Origin: Coriobacteriia bacterium | Lineage (GTDB): Bacteria > Actinomycetota > Coriobacteriia > WRKU01 > WQUG01 | Reading direction: 5' to 3' | Assembly: GCA_009785705.1 (NCBI GenBank) | Contig: WQVS01000015.1 | Coordinates: forward strand, 1-17,236 | Length of the DNA stretch: 17,236 nucleotides | Part shown: positions 1 to 8,694 of the stretch, in pieces | How positions within the stretch are numbered: position 1 is the first letter of the stretch | Layout: every line of letters starts with the position of its first letter | Program-made: the position numbers and the translations under genes | The notes under the pieces: generated by a model | The model's input: the letters and a program-made list of their open reading frames with translations, nothing else | Databases searched by the model: none | Told to the model about the DNA's origin: nothing

Positions 1-3000
1 AACGTTTTGATGGATGAGGCGCTCTAGTACTTGCATTCCTCTGTCTGCAGTTATTGGCTCCAATCCTCTATTGCGGAAAAGGTCCATCAAGTTCAAGTCC
101 GAAACCATGCCAACTGCCCAAGGTCCCCAGCCAATACTTAGACTGGTCAAGCCTCTCTTTCTTCTGTAAGCGCTCAACCCATCGAGAAACGCATTTGCTG
201 CTGCATAGTTTGCTTGTCCTGCAGACGTAATTAGAGCTCCGATAGAAGAAAAGATTACAAAGAAGTCTAAGGGCTGGTCTTCAAGATATTTATGCAACAA
301 CCAATTCGACACTACTTTAGTTTCATAAACTTCGTCAAAAACATCCTTGGGCATCTGTGATATGTACATATCTTTTACAATCCCCAGAGAACTAATCACG
401 CCTCTAACTTCTTGTATCTTTTCAGTATTTTCAGTAAAGTACTGCTTAACAGCACTTTCATCTGAAAAGTCCAGGGCATCAACCACCACTGTCACACCCT
501 TACTTTCAAGATCCTGAACAAAGGCGATTCTCTCTTTTATCTTGTCGTCAAGACTATCGCTTTGCCAATCTGATCGTTTGGGCAGGTTGACTCTTCCCAA
601 CAGAATTAGTTTCTTTGCACCCTTTTCTATCAACCAATTCGCTACCAATCTGCCTAGGGCACCAAAGGCCCCCGTAATCATATAGCTTCCCTCTTCGTCC
701 ATATGGACAGGCAGAGGCTTTGTTAACTGGCCTGTATTCTTAAGTCTGGCACCATACCTACTTCCAGAACGATAGGCAATCTGATCTTCTTCGTCACCAT
801 GCAAAGTTTGCATGGCCAACTGATGTAGACTTTCCTCTACCGCATTTGGATCTAGGTCAACAATGCCTCCCCATAAGCTTATATATTCTTGGTTCCCAAT
901 TAGTCTTGCAGGTCCCCAAATGGCATTTTGCATCATTTCGGGCTCTTCGTTTGACAAGATAGCCTGCGCGCCTTTTGTAACGAGCCAAAGCTTAGGTGCT
1001 TCCTCACTAGCAGCTACAGCCTTTAATAAGCTCATCACCGAATAAACACCCAGACCACCCGACAAGGAAATATTCTCATTGCTGATTTCGTTATTTTTTG
1101 GCAAGTCAATATTCCAGAAGTGAAGAATCCCTTTGACTTGAAGTTCTTCTTTTACAGAGTTATAGAGTTCCAGCATATCTTCATCGCTATCAGGCCTGAC
1201 TGTGGCCTTTCGCTGCTGAATATCAATTGAAAAATCACTTCCCAAAGATATGTAAAAGCTTGATTCGCCTAACTGATCCAAAATATCAGCATATTGCGCA
1301 CCTGCACCACTCTCATCTCCAAATATGAGCCAGCTTCCAGGCTCTACCTCTTTTTCAGTTGCTACAATATTTTCAAGTTCTAGCCATTCTAAATTGTAGA
1401 GCCAAGTGTCTAGTGTTTTTAGAGGGACAAGCTGTTTTGCATTTTCCAGAGTCTGCACCTTAAGACCCCTAATTGTTGCAATAAGTCCACCATCTTGATT
1501 GTACAAACGAATATCATTTTTTGTATAAGCGTCTGTTCTTTCTATCTTTTGGCAGTGCACCCACATCTCACTTGCTAAAGGATTGTGAAGTAAAAATTCA
1601 TCAACACTAACTGGTAGTCGTATATCAAATTCAGTTTCACCACTTACTGCTACCTCCGCAAATTCTAAGGCAATAGTTCCCTGGAAACAGGCATCTAAAA
1701 TTCCCGGATAAATTTCATATTCATCCAACTGATCAACTTGTGGCATTGCTAGTCTAGAAACAGCTTCGCCATCTCCAATCCAAATATCTTCAATAGCCGC
1801 AAAGGTATCGGTATAAGTAAAGCCTGCTTCTGAGAATTTTTCATAAATAGCTTCTTTTGTAAATTTCGTAACCTTAGCAACAGTTTTCTTTTTCAATGTC
1901 TCTAAATCAATAGATTTTTGAGCGCCGAAGTTCTGCATTTGCTTAAAGGAGCCTCTTGAGACTAGTTCAGGGCTGTTGGCATTCGAGATATTATAAATAG
2001 CAAATGTAGCGCACTGCTCATCAAGGGAAATCTGTAGCTTTGTCGACTTGTTTGCTGGAATAAAGACAGCCTTTAGAAATTCTACATTCTCTAGAGTGTA
2101 GAATCCTTTTCCGTAATACTCATTTGCTAGCTGCATAGCCATCTCCATGTAGCCTGCAGCCGGAAATAGCGGATTCCCCGCAATGCGATGATCCTCAATG
2201 AAGGGCACTAACTCTTGCTTCAGCTCTACCTCCCAAGTAGGTTGAGCAGTCAATAATTTCTTTCCCAACAAGATGCGATCATATAAGCCTAGTCGTCTGA
2301 TTGCATTTGATGATGGCTCCAACCAATAAGTTTCTCGCTGCCATGCATAATGAGGTAGCTTAATAAAGTTCCCTGCTTCTGGATAAATCACAGAAAGATC
2401 ACTCAAGATACCCCCTGCATACAAGCAGGCAAGTGCATTGTAGAATGTCGCCTGCTCATCTTGCTTGCGGTTCAAAGAACTGACGAATGTCCCTACTACC
2501 TTCTTTTCAGTACACATCTCTTTCAAATAGTAGGTCAGTGCCGGATGGGGACCAATCTCTAAGAAATTTGTATAGCCCGCATCAAGAATTTCTGTTATTG
2601 CATCTGCAAAGTAAACTGCATAACGAATGTTATTCCACAGATAGCTACTGTCCATTTGTTCTGTTATCTGCTTTCCTGTTGAAGTCGAAAACAGTGTCGT
2701 TGTAGGCTGAGCAAATGTGACATCAGCAATGCCTGCCATAAAATCATCTTTGATTTCATCCATAAAACGACTATGGAAAGGCACGGTTACATCGAGGAAC
2801 TTATTAAAGATGCCTTGCTCCGTTAAGTGCTCTCCAACTTTAGCCAATTCCTTTTCTTCGCCAGCAAGAGTAACACCCGAATAGCTGTTGATGGCGACAA
2901 TATCAACGCCTTCATAGTCAACTATTAGAGTTTCGGCTGCCTCTTTCGAAATGCTAGCCGCCATCATTTTTCCTCTACCTGTCAACCTTTGTTGCAGGCT

Positions 3001-4983
3001 GCTTCGGGTATAAATAACCTTAATTGCATCCTCAAAGCTAAAAACACCAGCACAGTAAAATGCTGCAACTTCACCAGCACTGTGACCCACAATTGCGTCT
3101 GCTTTGATTCCTTTTGATTCCCATAGCTTAATTAGTCCATATTGAAGTGCAAAATTTGCCGGTTGAGCAAGTTTCGTCTGACTTATCTCGGATACTTCCT
3201 CATCCGCACACATAGCCTCGAGCAAAGACCAGTCAGCGTACTTCGAGAACTCTTTATCACACTCTTTGATGGCAGCCATAAAAATGGGTTCTGTCTCCAT
3301 TAGTTCACGACCCATTTTCCACCACTGAGGACCCATGCCCGTGAAAACAAAGACTAAGTCACTGTCACCATCTTTTTGCCTTCCCTCAGCAGCCCCCAAT
3401 GTTGGGTTTTCCTCAATATAGTCAGAGAGATGTTCTTTTAGCTCATCTTTATTTCTAGCTACAAGACCTAAGCGATACGGATGCTGATCCCGCTTCAGTG
3501 ACATGCTGTAACCTAAGTCATACAGATTGCCAAATGTATCCTCTTCAATAAATTCATAATACTTTTTGGCCATGGATCTCAGTCCAGCTTCTGACCTTGC
3601 AGAAATCGGAAAGATTCGCAACAGTTTATCTTCCGGAGAAGAGAATACTTGTGCCTCTGGGGCTTCAGATAAAACTGCATGGGCATTTGTGCCCCCGAAA
3701 CCAAAGCTATTTACTGCTGCCATGGCAAGCCCTTTGTGCTCTGGATAATCCATTAATTCTGATGGAACTTTCAAATTCAACTGATCCAAATCTATCTTTG
3801 GATTAATGTTATTTAGATGCAAGTGCGGTGGAATCTGCTTATTCTTCAAAACCAAAGATGCCTTGATTAAGCCAGCCACACCTGCTGCACTTTCTGCATG
3901 CCCAATGTTCGTCTTAACAGAAGCAACGATACAGGGATTATCTTTATCGCGTCCTAAGGCGTAGGTTTCACCAAGGGCATTTGCTTCAATAGGGTCACCA
4001 ACTGGAGTCCCTGTTCCGTGCATTTCTACATACTGCACTTCCGCTGGCGTAATGCCAGCTTGAGTACAGGCTTTTTCGATTGCCTTCTTCTGTGCTTCTC
4101 CATTAGGTACGGTAATCCCGTTTGTCTGTCCATCTTGATTGACAGCACTCCCCAATATGAGTGAGTAAATTTGATCATTATCTGCAATGGCATCTTTTAG
4201 CGACTTTAAAACAACTACAGCTGCTCCCTCGGCTCGAACATAACCATCTGCAGACTCATCTAGAGTTTTACATGTCCCATCTGGGGACAAAAAGCCACCT
4301 CGAGATTCTGCCACAGTGTACTGAGGGGCAAAATTCAATAGGACTCCACCAGCAATGGCCATCCCGCATTCGTTATTTCTAATATTTTGGCAAGCAGTAT
4401 GAATGGCAACAAGCGACCCTGAGCATGCGGTATCAATGGCAATGCTTGGTCCAACAAAGTCATAAGCGTAAGAGATTCTATTAGCAACTAGGGTCATCAT
4501 ACTGCCTGTCGCTGAATGTAAGCCTATCTCATCAAGATGATCAAGGTGAAACTGAACATGCTGATAGTCAATAGTAAATGCCCCGATAAAAACACCTGCA
4601 TCTGATCCAGCATAACTTTTTGCCACGATGCCAGCATCTTCCATTGCTTCCCAACTCACTTCTAGTAGAAGTCTTTGCTGTGGATCTATAAAGGCTGCTT
4701 CTCTTGGTGTAATACCGAAGAATTGAGGGTCGAATTTGTCAAAGTTATCGACAAATCCTCCTCTTTGGCTTACTGTCTTTCCGCTAAATCCACGCTCTTT
4801 ATGATAATAGGTGTGCCTATCCCAGCGATCCTTTGGAACATCTACAACGGCATCTTTTCCATTTTTCAGCAAATCCCAAAATTGATCAACATCGTTCGAA
4901 TTTCCTGGGAAGCGACAGCCGATACCCACCACAGCAATTGCATCTTCGTTAAATTTCTTACCATTAAGTACAAGTTCTTTCAT
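1..4983 (-). CDS. Type I polyketide synthase, KS-AT-DH-KR (3' end beyond window)
   Basis: Cytoplasmic multidomain enzyme that condenses malonyl-type units and processes the beta-keto group. I read one open frame of 1,661 codons from ATG 4983 to the left edge with no stop. The KS (about residues 14-440) has Cys187 in DTACSGS, His322 in HGTGT and His362 in NIGHAES. The AT (about 540-835) has Ser635 in GHSAGE and His737 in VPFHS; the FH pair favours malonyl-CoA. The DH (about 900-1190) has His932 in HxxxGxxxxP and Asp1097 in LDACFQ. A KR structural part (about 1210-1425) precedes the active KR, with TGAFGALG at 1437-1444 and Lys1556, Ser1580, Tyr1593 and Asn1597. No ER is seen. The start is fixed by AGGAGG ten bases upstream, and only about 13 residues precede the KS, so there is no loading or long docking domain. 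An ACP is expected just past the edge. It could be a 6-MSAS-like iterative enzyme or the first module of a longer one. It follows accDA by 72 bases. Confidence 0.96.
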   Translation of the reverse strand, partial: MKELVLNGKKFNEDAIAVVGIGCRFPGNSNDVDQFWDLLKNGKDAVVDVPKDRWDRHTYYHKERGFSGKTVSQRGGFVDNFDKFDPQFFGITPREAAFIDPQQRLLLEVSWEAMEDAGIVAKSYAGSDAGVFIGAFTIDYQHVQFHLDHLDEIGLHSATGSMMTLVANRISYAYDFVGPSIAIDTACSGSLVAIHTACQNIRNNECGMAIAGGVLLNFAPQYTVAESRGGFLSPDGTCKTLDESADGYVRAEGAAVVVLKSLKDAIADNDQIYSLILGSAVNQDGQTNGITVPNGEAQKKAIEKACTQAGITPAEVQYVEMHGTGTPVGDPIEANALGETYALGRDKDNPCIVASVKTNIGHAESAAGVAGLIKASLVLKNKQIPPHLHLNNINPKIDLDQLNLKVPSELMDYPEHKGLAMAAVNSFGFGGTNAHAVLSEAPEAQVFSSPEDKLLRIFPISARSEAGLRSMAKKYYEFIEEDTFGNLYDLGYSMSLKRDQHPYRLGLVARNKDELKEHLSDYIEENPTLGAAEGRQKDGDSDLVFVFTGMGPQWWKMGRELMETEPIFMAAIKECDKEFSKYADWSLLEAMCADEEVSEISQTKLAQPANFALQYGLIKLWESKGIKADAIVGHSAGEVAAFYCAGVFSFEDAIKVIYTRSSLQQRLTGRGKMMAASISKEAAETLIVDYEGVDIVAINSYSGVTLAGEEKELAKVGEHLTEQGIFNKFLDVTVPFHSRFMDEIKDDFMAGIADVTFAQPTTTLFSTSTGKQITEQMDSSYLWNNIRYAVYFADAITEILDAGYTNFLEIGPHPALTYYLKEMCTEKKVVGTFVSSLNRKQDEQATFYNALACLYAGGILSDLSVIYPEAGNFIKLPHYAWQRETYWLEPSSNAIRRLGLYDRILLGKKLLTAQPTWEVELKQELVPFIEDHRIAGNPLFPAAGYMEMAMQLANEYYGKGFYTLENVEFLKAVFIPANKSTKLQISLDEQCATFAIYNISNANSPELVSRGSFKQMQNFGAQKSIDLETLKKKTVAKVTKFTKEAIYEKFSEAGFTYTDTFAAIEDIWIGDGEAVSRLAMPQVDQLDEYEIYPGILDACFQGTIALEFAEVAVSGETEFDIRLPVSVDEFLLHNPLASEMWVHCQKIERTDAYTKNDIRLYNQDGGLIATIRGLKVQTLENAKQLVPLKTLDTWLYNLEWLELENIVATEKEVEPGSWLIFGDESGAGAQYADILDQLGESSFYISLGSDFSIDIQQRKATVRPDSDEDMLELYNSVKEELQVKGILHFWNIDLPKNNEISNENISLSGGLGVYSVMSLLKAVAASEEAPKLWLVTKGAQAILSNEEPEMMQNAIWGPARLIGNQEYISLWGGIVDLDPNAVEESLHQLAMQTLHGDEEDQIAYRSGSRYGARLKNTGQLTKPLPVHMDEEGSYMITGAFGALGRLVANWLIEKGAKKLILLGRVNLPKRSDWQSDSLDDKIKERIAFVQDLESKGVTVVVDALDFSDESAVKQYFTENTEKIQEVRGVISSLGIVKDMYISQMPKDVFDEVYETKVVSNWLLHKYLEDQPLDFFVIFSSIGALITSAGQANYAAANAFLDGLSAYRRKRGLTSLSIGWGPWAVGMVSDLNLMDLFRNRGLEPITADRGMQVLERLIHQNV

Positions 4984-4993
4984 TTGCAATAAA

Positions 4994-4999
4994 CCTCCT
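4994..4999 (-). promoter_or_regulatory. Ribosome binding site of the PKS gene
   Basis: A perfect AGGAGG on the minus strand, ten bases before ATG 4983. It fixes the PKS start and gives the gene its own strong initiation signal rather than relying on coupling to accDA. Confidence 0.9.
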
Positions 5000-5024
5000 G
5001 GGGATCTTTAAAATGAAATAAGAT

Positions 5025-5043
5025 GACAGCTTTAGGAACTGTC
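5025..5043 (-). repeat. Short inverted repeat between accDA and the PKS gene
   Basis: GACAG and CTGTC arms, extended by one G-U pair in RNA, enclose a 7-base loop. What follows on the minus strand is ATCTTATTTC rather than a run of T, so this is a poor intrinsic terminator. At most it might attenuate or process the transcript between the carboxylase and the PKS. The rest of the 72-base gap shows no convincing promoter. Confidence 0.35.
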
Positions 5044-5055
5044 TTTGTCTTAACT

Positions 5056-6822
5056 TTAGTATGCTCCAAATTTTCTAAATCTATCATATCGACCGTCTAG
5101 CAATTCCTGTTCGGTCTTTTGCAGAAGCTCAGCAAATTCATGTACTAAAAGCTGCTTAAGGTAATCCAATGAATAGGACGGATCATTGTCGAATCCGCCA
5201 TCAACTTCTGGAATTACACCCTCAATCACTTGCATCTCTAACAAATCCTTGGGACGCAACTTCATTACCGATGCAGCTTCTTTTGCTCTTTCAGAATCTC
5301 TCCACAATATGCTGGCAAAGCCCTCAGGAGACAGTATTGAGTATATGGAGTAATTAAACATGAAAACTTTGTCAGCAAGTGCAAGTGCCAGTGCACCACC
5401 ACTGCCACCTTCTCCAACGATGACTGATAGTACAGGAACTTTTAGACCTGCCATATTAAACAGGTTTTGCGCAATAGCTTCACCCTGTCCTCTTTCCTCC
5501 GCACTTGCGGCAGGATACGCGCCACTAGTATTGATAAGGGTGAGTATCGGGCGTCCAAACTTTTCAGCCTGCATCATAAGGCGCAAAGCCTTACGATAGC
5601 CTTCAGGATGCGGTTGTCCAAAATTTGTTGCCACATTTTCCTGCAGATTGCTTCCCTTCTGGGTAGCTATAACAGTAATGGGCATATCACCTAAGTAGCC
5701 TACTCCGCCCACAATGGCTCCGTCGTCGCGGAAGTTACGATCTCCATGAAATTCTACAAAATCAGTAACGATATGAGCTATAACATCTCTGGACGTAGGT
5801 CGAGTTGCTTTTCTAGAAATTTCTACTACTTCTGACGGTTCTGTATCACAGGGTTCGCCAAAATACTGAAAAGTTGTACCCTCACAAGCCACTGGTTTGC
5901 GACAGTGCAACTTTAAAATGTTCCCAAGGGTGCCTTTCATATTGTCACGACTTACAATCTTGTCGATGAAACCATTCTCTTGCGCAAATTCAGCGCTTTG
6001 AAAATTGTCAGGTAAACGCTTTTTTATTGTTTGCTCGATAACTCTTCTTCCCGCAAAGCCTATTAGCGCTCCAGGTTCTGCCAGCACAATATCACCAAGC
6101 ATGGCATAACTAGCGGTAACACCCCCCGTAGTAGGATCGGTAAGTACCGTGATATACAACAGACCCGCATCAGAATGGCGCTTAACAGCAGCGCTTACTT
6201 TCGCCATTTGCATAAGAGAGATAATGCCCTCCTGCATGCGAGCACCACCAGAGGCTGTAAAAATTGTGATAGGTAAACAATTTTCAATAGCTTTTTCGAA
6301 AGCCCTGGTAATCTTTTCGCCCACCACTGAACCCATTGAACCCATGATGAAATTGCTGTCCATGACACAGAGTACGGTATCTACACCATGGATAAGACAT
6401 CTGCCTGTCACTACTGCCTCATTAACGTCTAAGGCATCGGCCAATGCAGCCACTTTCTGTGCGTAACCTGGAAAATCGATAGGATCGCTTGAAGTAAGAT
6501 TTTCATCCCACTCATTAAAACTATCTTTATCTGTAACTAGGCGAATGGTTTCCCAGGCCGAGATACGGAAGTGTCCTTTACAATCTGGACACACCTTATA
6601 GGAACATAGTTGTCTACTGTAAATCGTGCCTTGGCATTTGCCACATTTTACCCACATGCCATCAGGAACGCTAGGTTCATTACCCTGAGAGAATAGAGTT
6701 TCATTGCTATCTATCCCTTGATCCATCAGGGCATCGCTATGAGAATCAGAATTGCTTTTTGAGTTGTGTCGCGCACTGCCAGGAAAGAGAGTGCGCAATT
6801 GCTTCGTTTCAGGCAAAATCAT
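5056..6822 (-). CDS. accDA: Acetyl-CoA carboxylase carboxyltransferase, fused beta-alpha subunits
   Basis: Transfers the carboxyl group from carboxybiotin-AccB to acetyl-CoA, giving malonyl-CoA. The 588 residues join an AccD part (about 1-300) to an AccA part (about 335-588), which are separate proteins in E. coli. AccD shows the four-Cys zinc ribbon at Cys60, Cys63, Cys78 and Cys81, then GSMGSVVGEK (161-170) and TASGGARMQEG (189-199). AccA shows the EFHGDR motif (357-362), NTSGAYP (431-437) and GEGGSGGA (470-477). The join at about 300-340 is a short hydrophilic linker. The ATG overlaps the accC stop as ATGA and has AGGAG eight bases upstream, so the two are translationally coupled. It lies between accC and the PKS and completes the carboxylase. 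About 50 poorly conserved residues precede the zinc ribbon. Confidence 0.97.
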   Translation of the reverse strand: MILPETKQLRTLFPGSARHNSKSNSDSHSDALMDQGIDSNETLFSQGNEPSVPDGMWVKCGKCQGTIYSRQLCSYKVCPDCKGHFRISAWETIRLVTDKDSFNEWDENLTSSDPIDFPGYAQKVAALADALDVNEAVVTGRCLIHGVDTVLCVMDSNFIMGSMGSVVGEKITRAFEKAIENCLPITIFTASGGARMQEGIISLMQMAKVSAAVKRHSDAGLLYITVLTDPTTGGVTASYAMLGDIVLAEPGALIGFAGRRVIEQTIKKRLPDNFQSAEFAQENGFIDKIVSRDNMKGTLGNILKLHCRKPVACEGTTFQYFGEPCDTEPSEVVEISRKATRPTSRDVIAHIVTDFVEFHGDRNFRDDGAIVGGVGYLGDMPITVIATQKGSNLQENVATNFGQPHPEGYRKALRLMMQAEKFGRPILTLINTSGAYPAASAEERGQGEAIAQNLFNMAGLKVPVLSVIVGEGGSGGALALALADKVFMFNYSIYSILSPEGFASILWRDSERAKEAASVMKLRPKDLLEMQVIEGVIPEVDGGFDNDPSYSLDYLKQLLVHEFAELLQKTEQELLDGRYDRFRKFGAY

Positions 6823-8156
6823 GGCTTTATCTCCTGCGACTCTATCATCTGTGCCAAGGTAGTGGTGTAGTACTCGCCCTGCAAGAAATTCTCACTTTCT
6901 AATATTTGCAGCTGGAAATCAATGTTTGTTTTTATACCGCTTATCACTAGTTCCCCTAAGGCTCTATTCATTTTCGCAATAGCCTCTTCGCGACTTTCTC
7001 CATGGCTAATTACTTTCGCAAGCATAGAATCATAGAAGGTTGGCACCGTATACCCTGCATAAATACCCGAATCAACACGGATGCCTAAGCCCCCCGCAGG
7101 CAAGAACAAGTAATCTATAAGTCCTGCTGTAGTGGCGTTTATGCGGCATTCAATAGAGTGACCATTGAGCTGCACATCTTCTTGCCTGATAGATAACCTA
7201 TTGCCGCGCGCTATTGAAATTTGCTCCTTAACGATATCGAAGCCAGTTATCATTTCCGTTATGGGATGCTCTACCTGTATTCGTGTGTTCATCTCCATAA
7301 AGTAAAAACGCTTGTCTTCATCCATTAAGAATTCAACAGTGCCTGCATTTTTGTAGTCGCAGGCACGAGCTGCAAGTATCGCAATTTCACCAAGCTGAGC
7401 TCTAAGTTCAGGATTCATACCAATTGAAGGGGCCTCTTCAAGTACTTTCTGATTGCGCAATTGCATGGAGCATTCACGTTCGCCTAAATGTATGATGTTT
7501 CCGTGCTCATCTGCAATAATTTGTACCTCGATGTGACGGGCATTTCTTATTACCTTCTCCATATATATGGCGTCATTCGAAAAAGCTAGGCGCGCCTCTG
7601 TTTTAGCAGCAGCATAGCTTTCTCTTAATTCATTCTCGTTTTCACAAAGGCGAATGCCTTTTCCGCCACCGCCTGCAGAAGCTTTCAGTAATACGGGATA
7701 TCCATAAGAATTGGCAAATTCCACAGCCTCTTCCACACAGTCAACTGTTCCATCGCTACCAGGAATGGTAGGGACACCAGCGCTCTTCATAAGCGTGCGA
7801 GCATTTGCCTTATTTCCCATGGCACTAATAGCATCAGCAGAGGGCCCAATGAATTTAATATTGCAATCCTCACACATGGCAACGAAGGTATCGTTTTCTG
7901 ACAAGAAGCCAAACCCTGGATGCACAGCATCAGCCTTAGTTAAAAGCACAGCAGACAGTATGTTATGCATATTTAAATAGCTATCCTTGCTAGGAGAAGC
8001 TCCTACACATACAGCTTCGTCTGCCATCTGTACATGAAGTGCGTCACGGTCTGCCTCTGAAAAAATTGCAACGGTAGCTATGCCCAACTCTTTGCAGGCT
8101 CTAATAATGCGTACGGCAATCTCTCCCCTGTTGGCGATTAAAATTTTGTTAAACAT
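6819..8156 (-). CDS. accC: Biotin carboxylase subunit of acetyl-CoA carboxylase
   Basis: Uses ATP and bicarbonate to carboxylate the biotin carried by AccB. At 445 residues it is full length for AccC. The N-terminal KILIANRGEIA motif, HPGFGFLSEN (79-88), the glycine-rich ATP loop AGGGGKG (161-167), His208-Ile-Glu, and the catalytic stretch Glu288, Asn290, Arg292, Gln294, Glu296 with Arg338 all match the classic enzyme, several at the same numbers as E. coli. With 445 residues and no lipoyl-type domain it is a separate subunit, not a pyruvate or propionyl-CoA carboxylase chain. It starts 45 bases after accB. Unlike its neighbours it has no good Shine-Dalgarno: the bases before ATG 8156 read TAGATAGATACACAAA. 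Confidence 0.97.
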   Translation of the reverse strand: MFNKILIANRGEIAVRIIRACKELGIATVAIFSEADRDALHVQMADEAVCVGASPSKDSYLNMHNILSAVLLTKADAVHPGFGFLSENDTFVAMCEDCNIKFIGPSADAISAMGNKANARTLMKSAGVPTIPGSDGTVDCVEEAVEFANSYGYPVLLKASAGGGGKGIRLCENENELRESYAAAKTEARLAFSNDAIYMEKVIRNARHIEVQIIADEHGNIIHLGERECSMQLRNQKVLEEAPSIGMNPELRAQLGEIAILAARACDYKNAGTVEFLMDEDKRFYFMEMNTRIQVEHPITEMITGFDIVKEQISIARGNRLSIRQEDVQLNGHSIECRINATTAGLIDYLFLPAGGLGIRVDSGIYAGYTVPTFYDSMLAKVISHGESREEAIAKMNRALGELVISGIKTNIDFQLQILESENFLQGEYYTTTLAQMIESQEIKP

Positions 8157-8201
8157 TTTGTGTATCTATCTAGTATTTTGATGAATAGAAATGGCGGCTT
8201 A

Positions 8202-8666
8202 TTAAACTTCGAGCCTAAATAAAGGCATGCATGCCTCTACCATAGCCTCATTTGACACAAAGATTTCTGCCACGACGCCATCTACGTCAGCAAGTACTGG
8301 ACTCATGAGCTTCATGGCTTCTAGGATACAGAGGGTGTCGCCCTTGCTCACTCTTTGACCTACCTTTACAAAGGCTGGACTTTCAGGATTGGGGCTATCG
8401 TAATAAGTTCCCACTATAGGTGAACTTATTATATGTGCCTGAGTATCCACCTCTGGAATAGGTAAAGGTGCAATTTCCTCTGCCGCCCGTGATACAGCAA
8501 CTGAAGGAAGAACCTTTGGCTGCTGATGTTCTAGCTGTGAATGTGGTGCTATAGGAGCCCCTTGCTTGCCGATACTTAAATGTACTCCGTCAATAGATAA
8601 CGAATACTCCGTAAAGGATGACTTTTCCAGCCATTCAGTCAGTTCTCTGACCTCTTCATATTTCAT
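8202..8666 (-). CDS. accB: Biotin carboxyl carrier protein of acetyl-CoA carboxylase
   Basis: Carries biotin between the AccC and AccDA active sites. The biotinyl domain is C-terminal, with the EAMKLM motif; the modified Lys is residue 119 counted from the chosen start. A Pro/Ala-rich linker (about 37-75) separates it from an N-terminal helix typical of BCCP. Two starts are possible. ATG 8666 (154 residues) has GAGG six bases upstream and begins where known BCCPs begin. GTG 8678 (158 residues) has AAGG nine bases upstream, but its own bases form the Shine-Dalgarno of the ATG. I chose the ATG. It is the first gene after the 158-base leader and so probably the first of the accB-accC-accDA-PKS unit. 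It ends in tandem stops, TAATAA. Confidence 0.95.
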   Translation of the reverse strand: MKYEEVRELTEWLEKSSFTEYSLSIDGVHLSIGKQGAPIAPHSQLEHQQPKVLPSVAVSRAAEEIAPLPIPEVDTQAHIISSPIVGTYYDSPNPESPAFVKVGQRVSKGDTLCILEAMKLMSPVLADVDGVVAEIFVSNEAMVEACMPLFRLEV

Positions 8667-8673
8667 TGTTTTC

Positions 8674-8691
8674 CTCACTAATTGCTACCTT
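8674..8691 (-). repeat. GGTAG-N5-AGTG repeat copy 3 (covers accB Shine-Dalgarno)
   Basis: Minus strand AAGGTAGCAATTAGTGAG. It shares the GGTAG...AGTG plan with copies at 8705-8724 and 8773-8789. This copy contains part of the accB Shine-Dalgarno and the alternative GTG start, so ordinary translation signals may explain it. Confidence 0.4.
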
Positions 8692-8694
8692 ATG

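Noticed and set aside
1..4983. PKS as a fatty acid, PUFA or enediyne synthase
   Set aside because: No enoylreductase, no tandem ACPs and no ACP between AT and KR are visible; the KS-AT-DH-KR order does not fit those types.
4675..4992. Plus-strand open frame of 105 codons opposite the PKS start
   Set aside because: It lies antisense to the KS domain, whose motifs are intact on the minus strand, and its product resembles no family I recognise.
5025..5043. Terminator separating accDA from the PKS
   Set aside because: The stem is only five to six pairs and no T-run follows, so it does not support splitting the unit.
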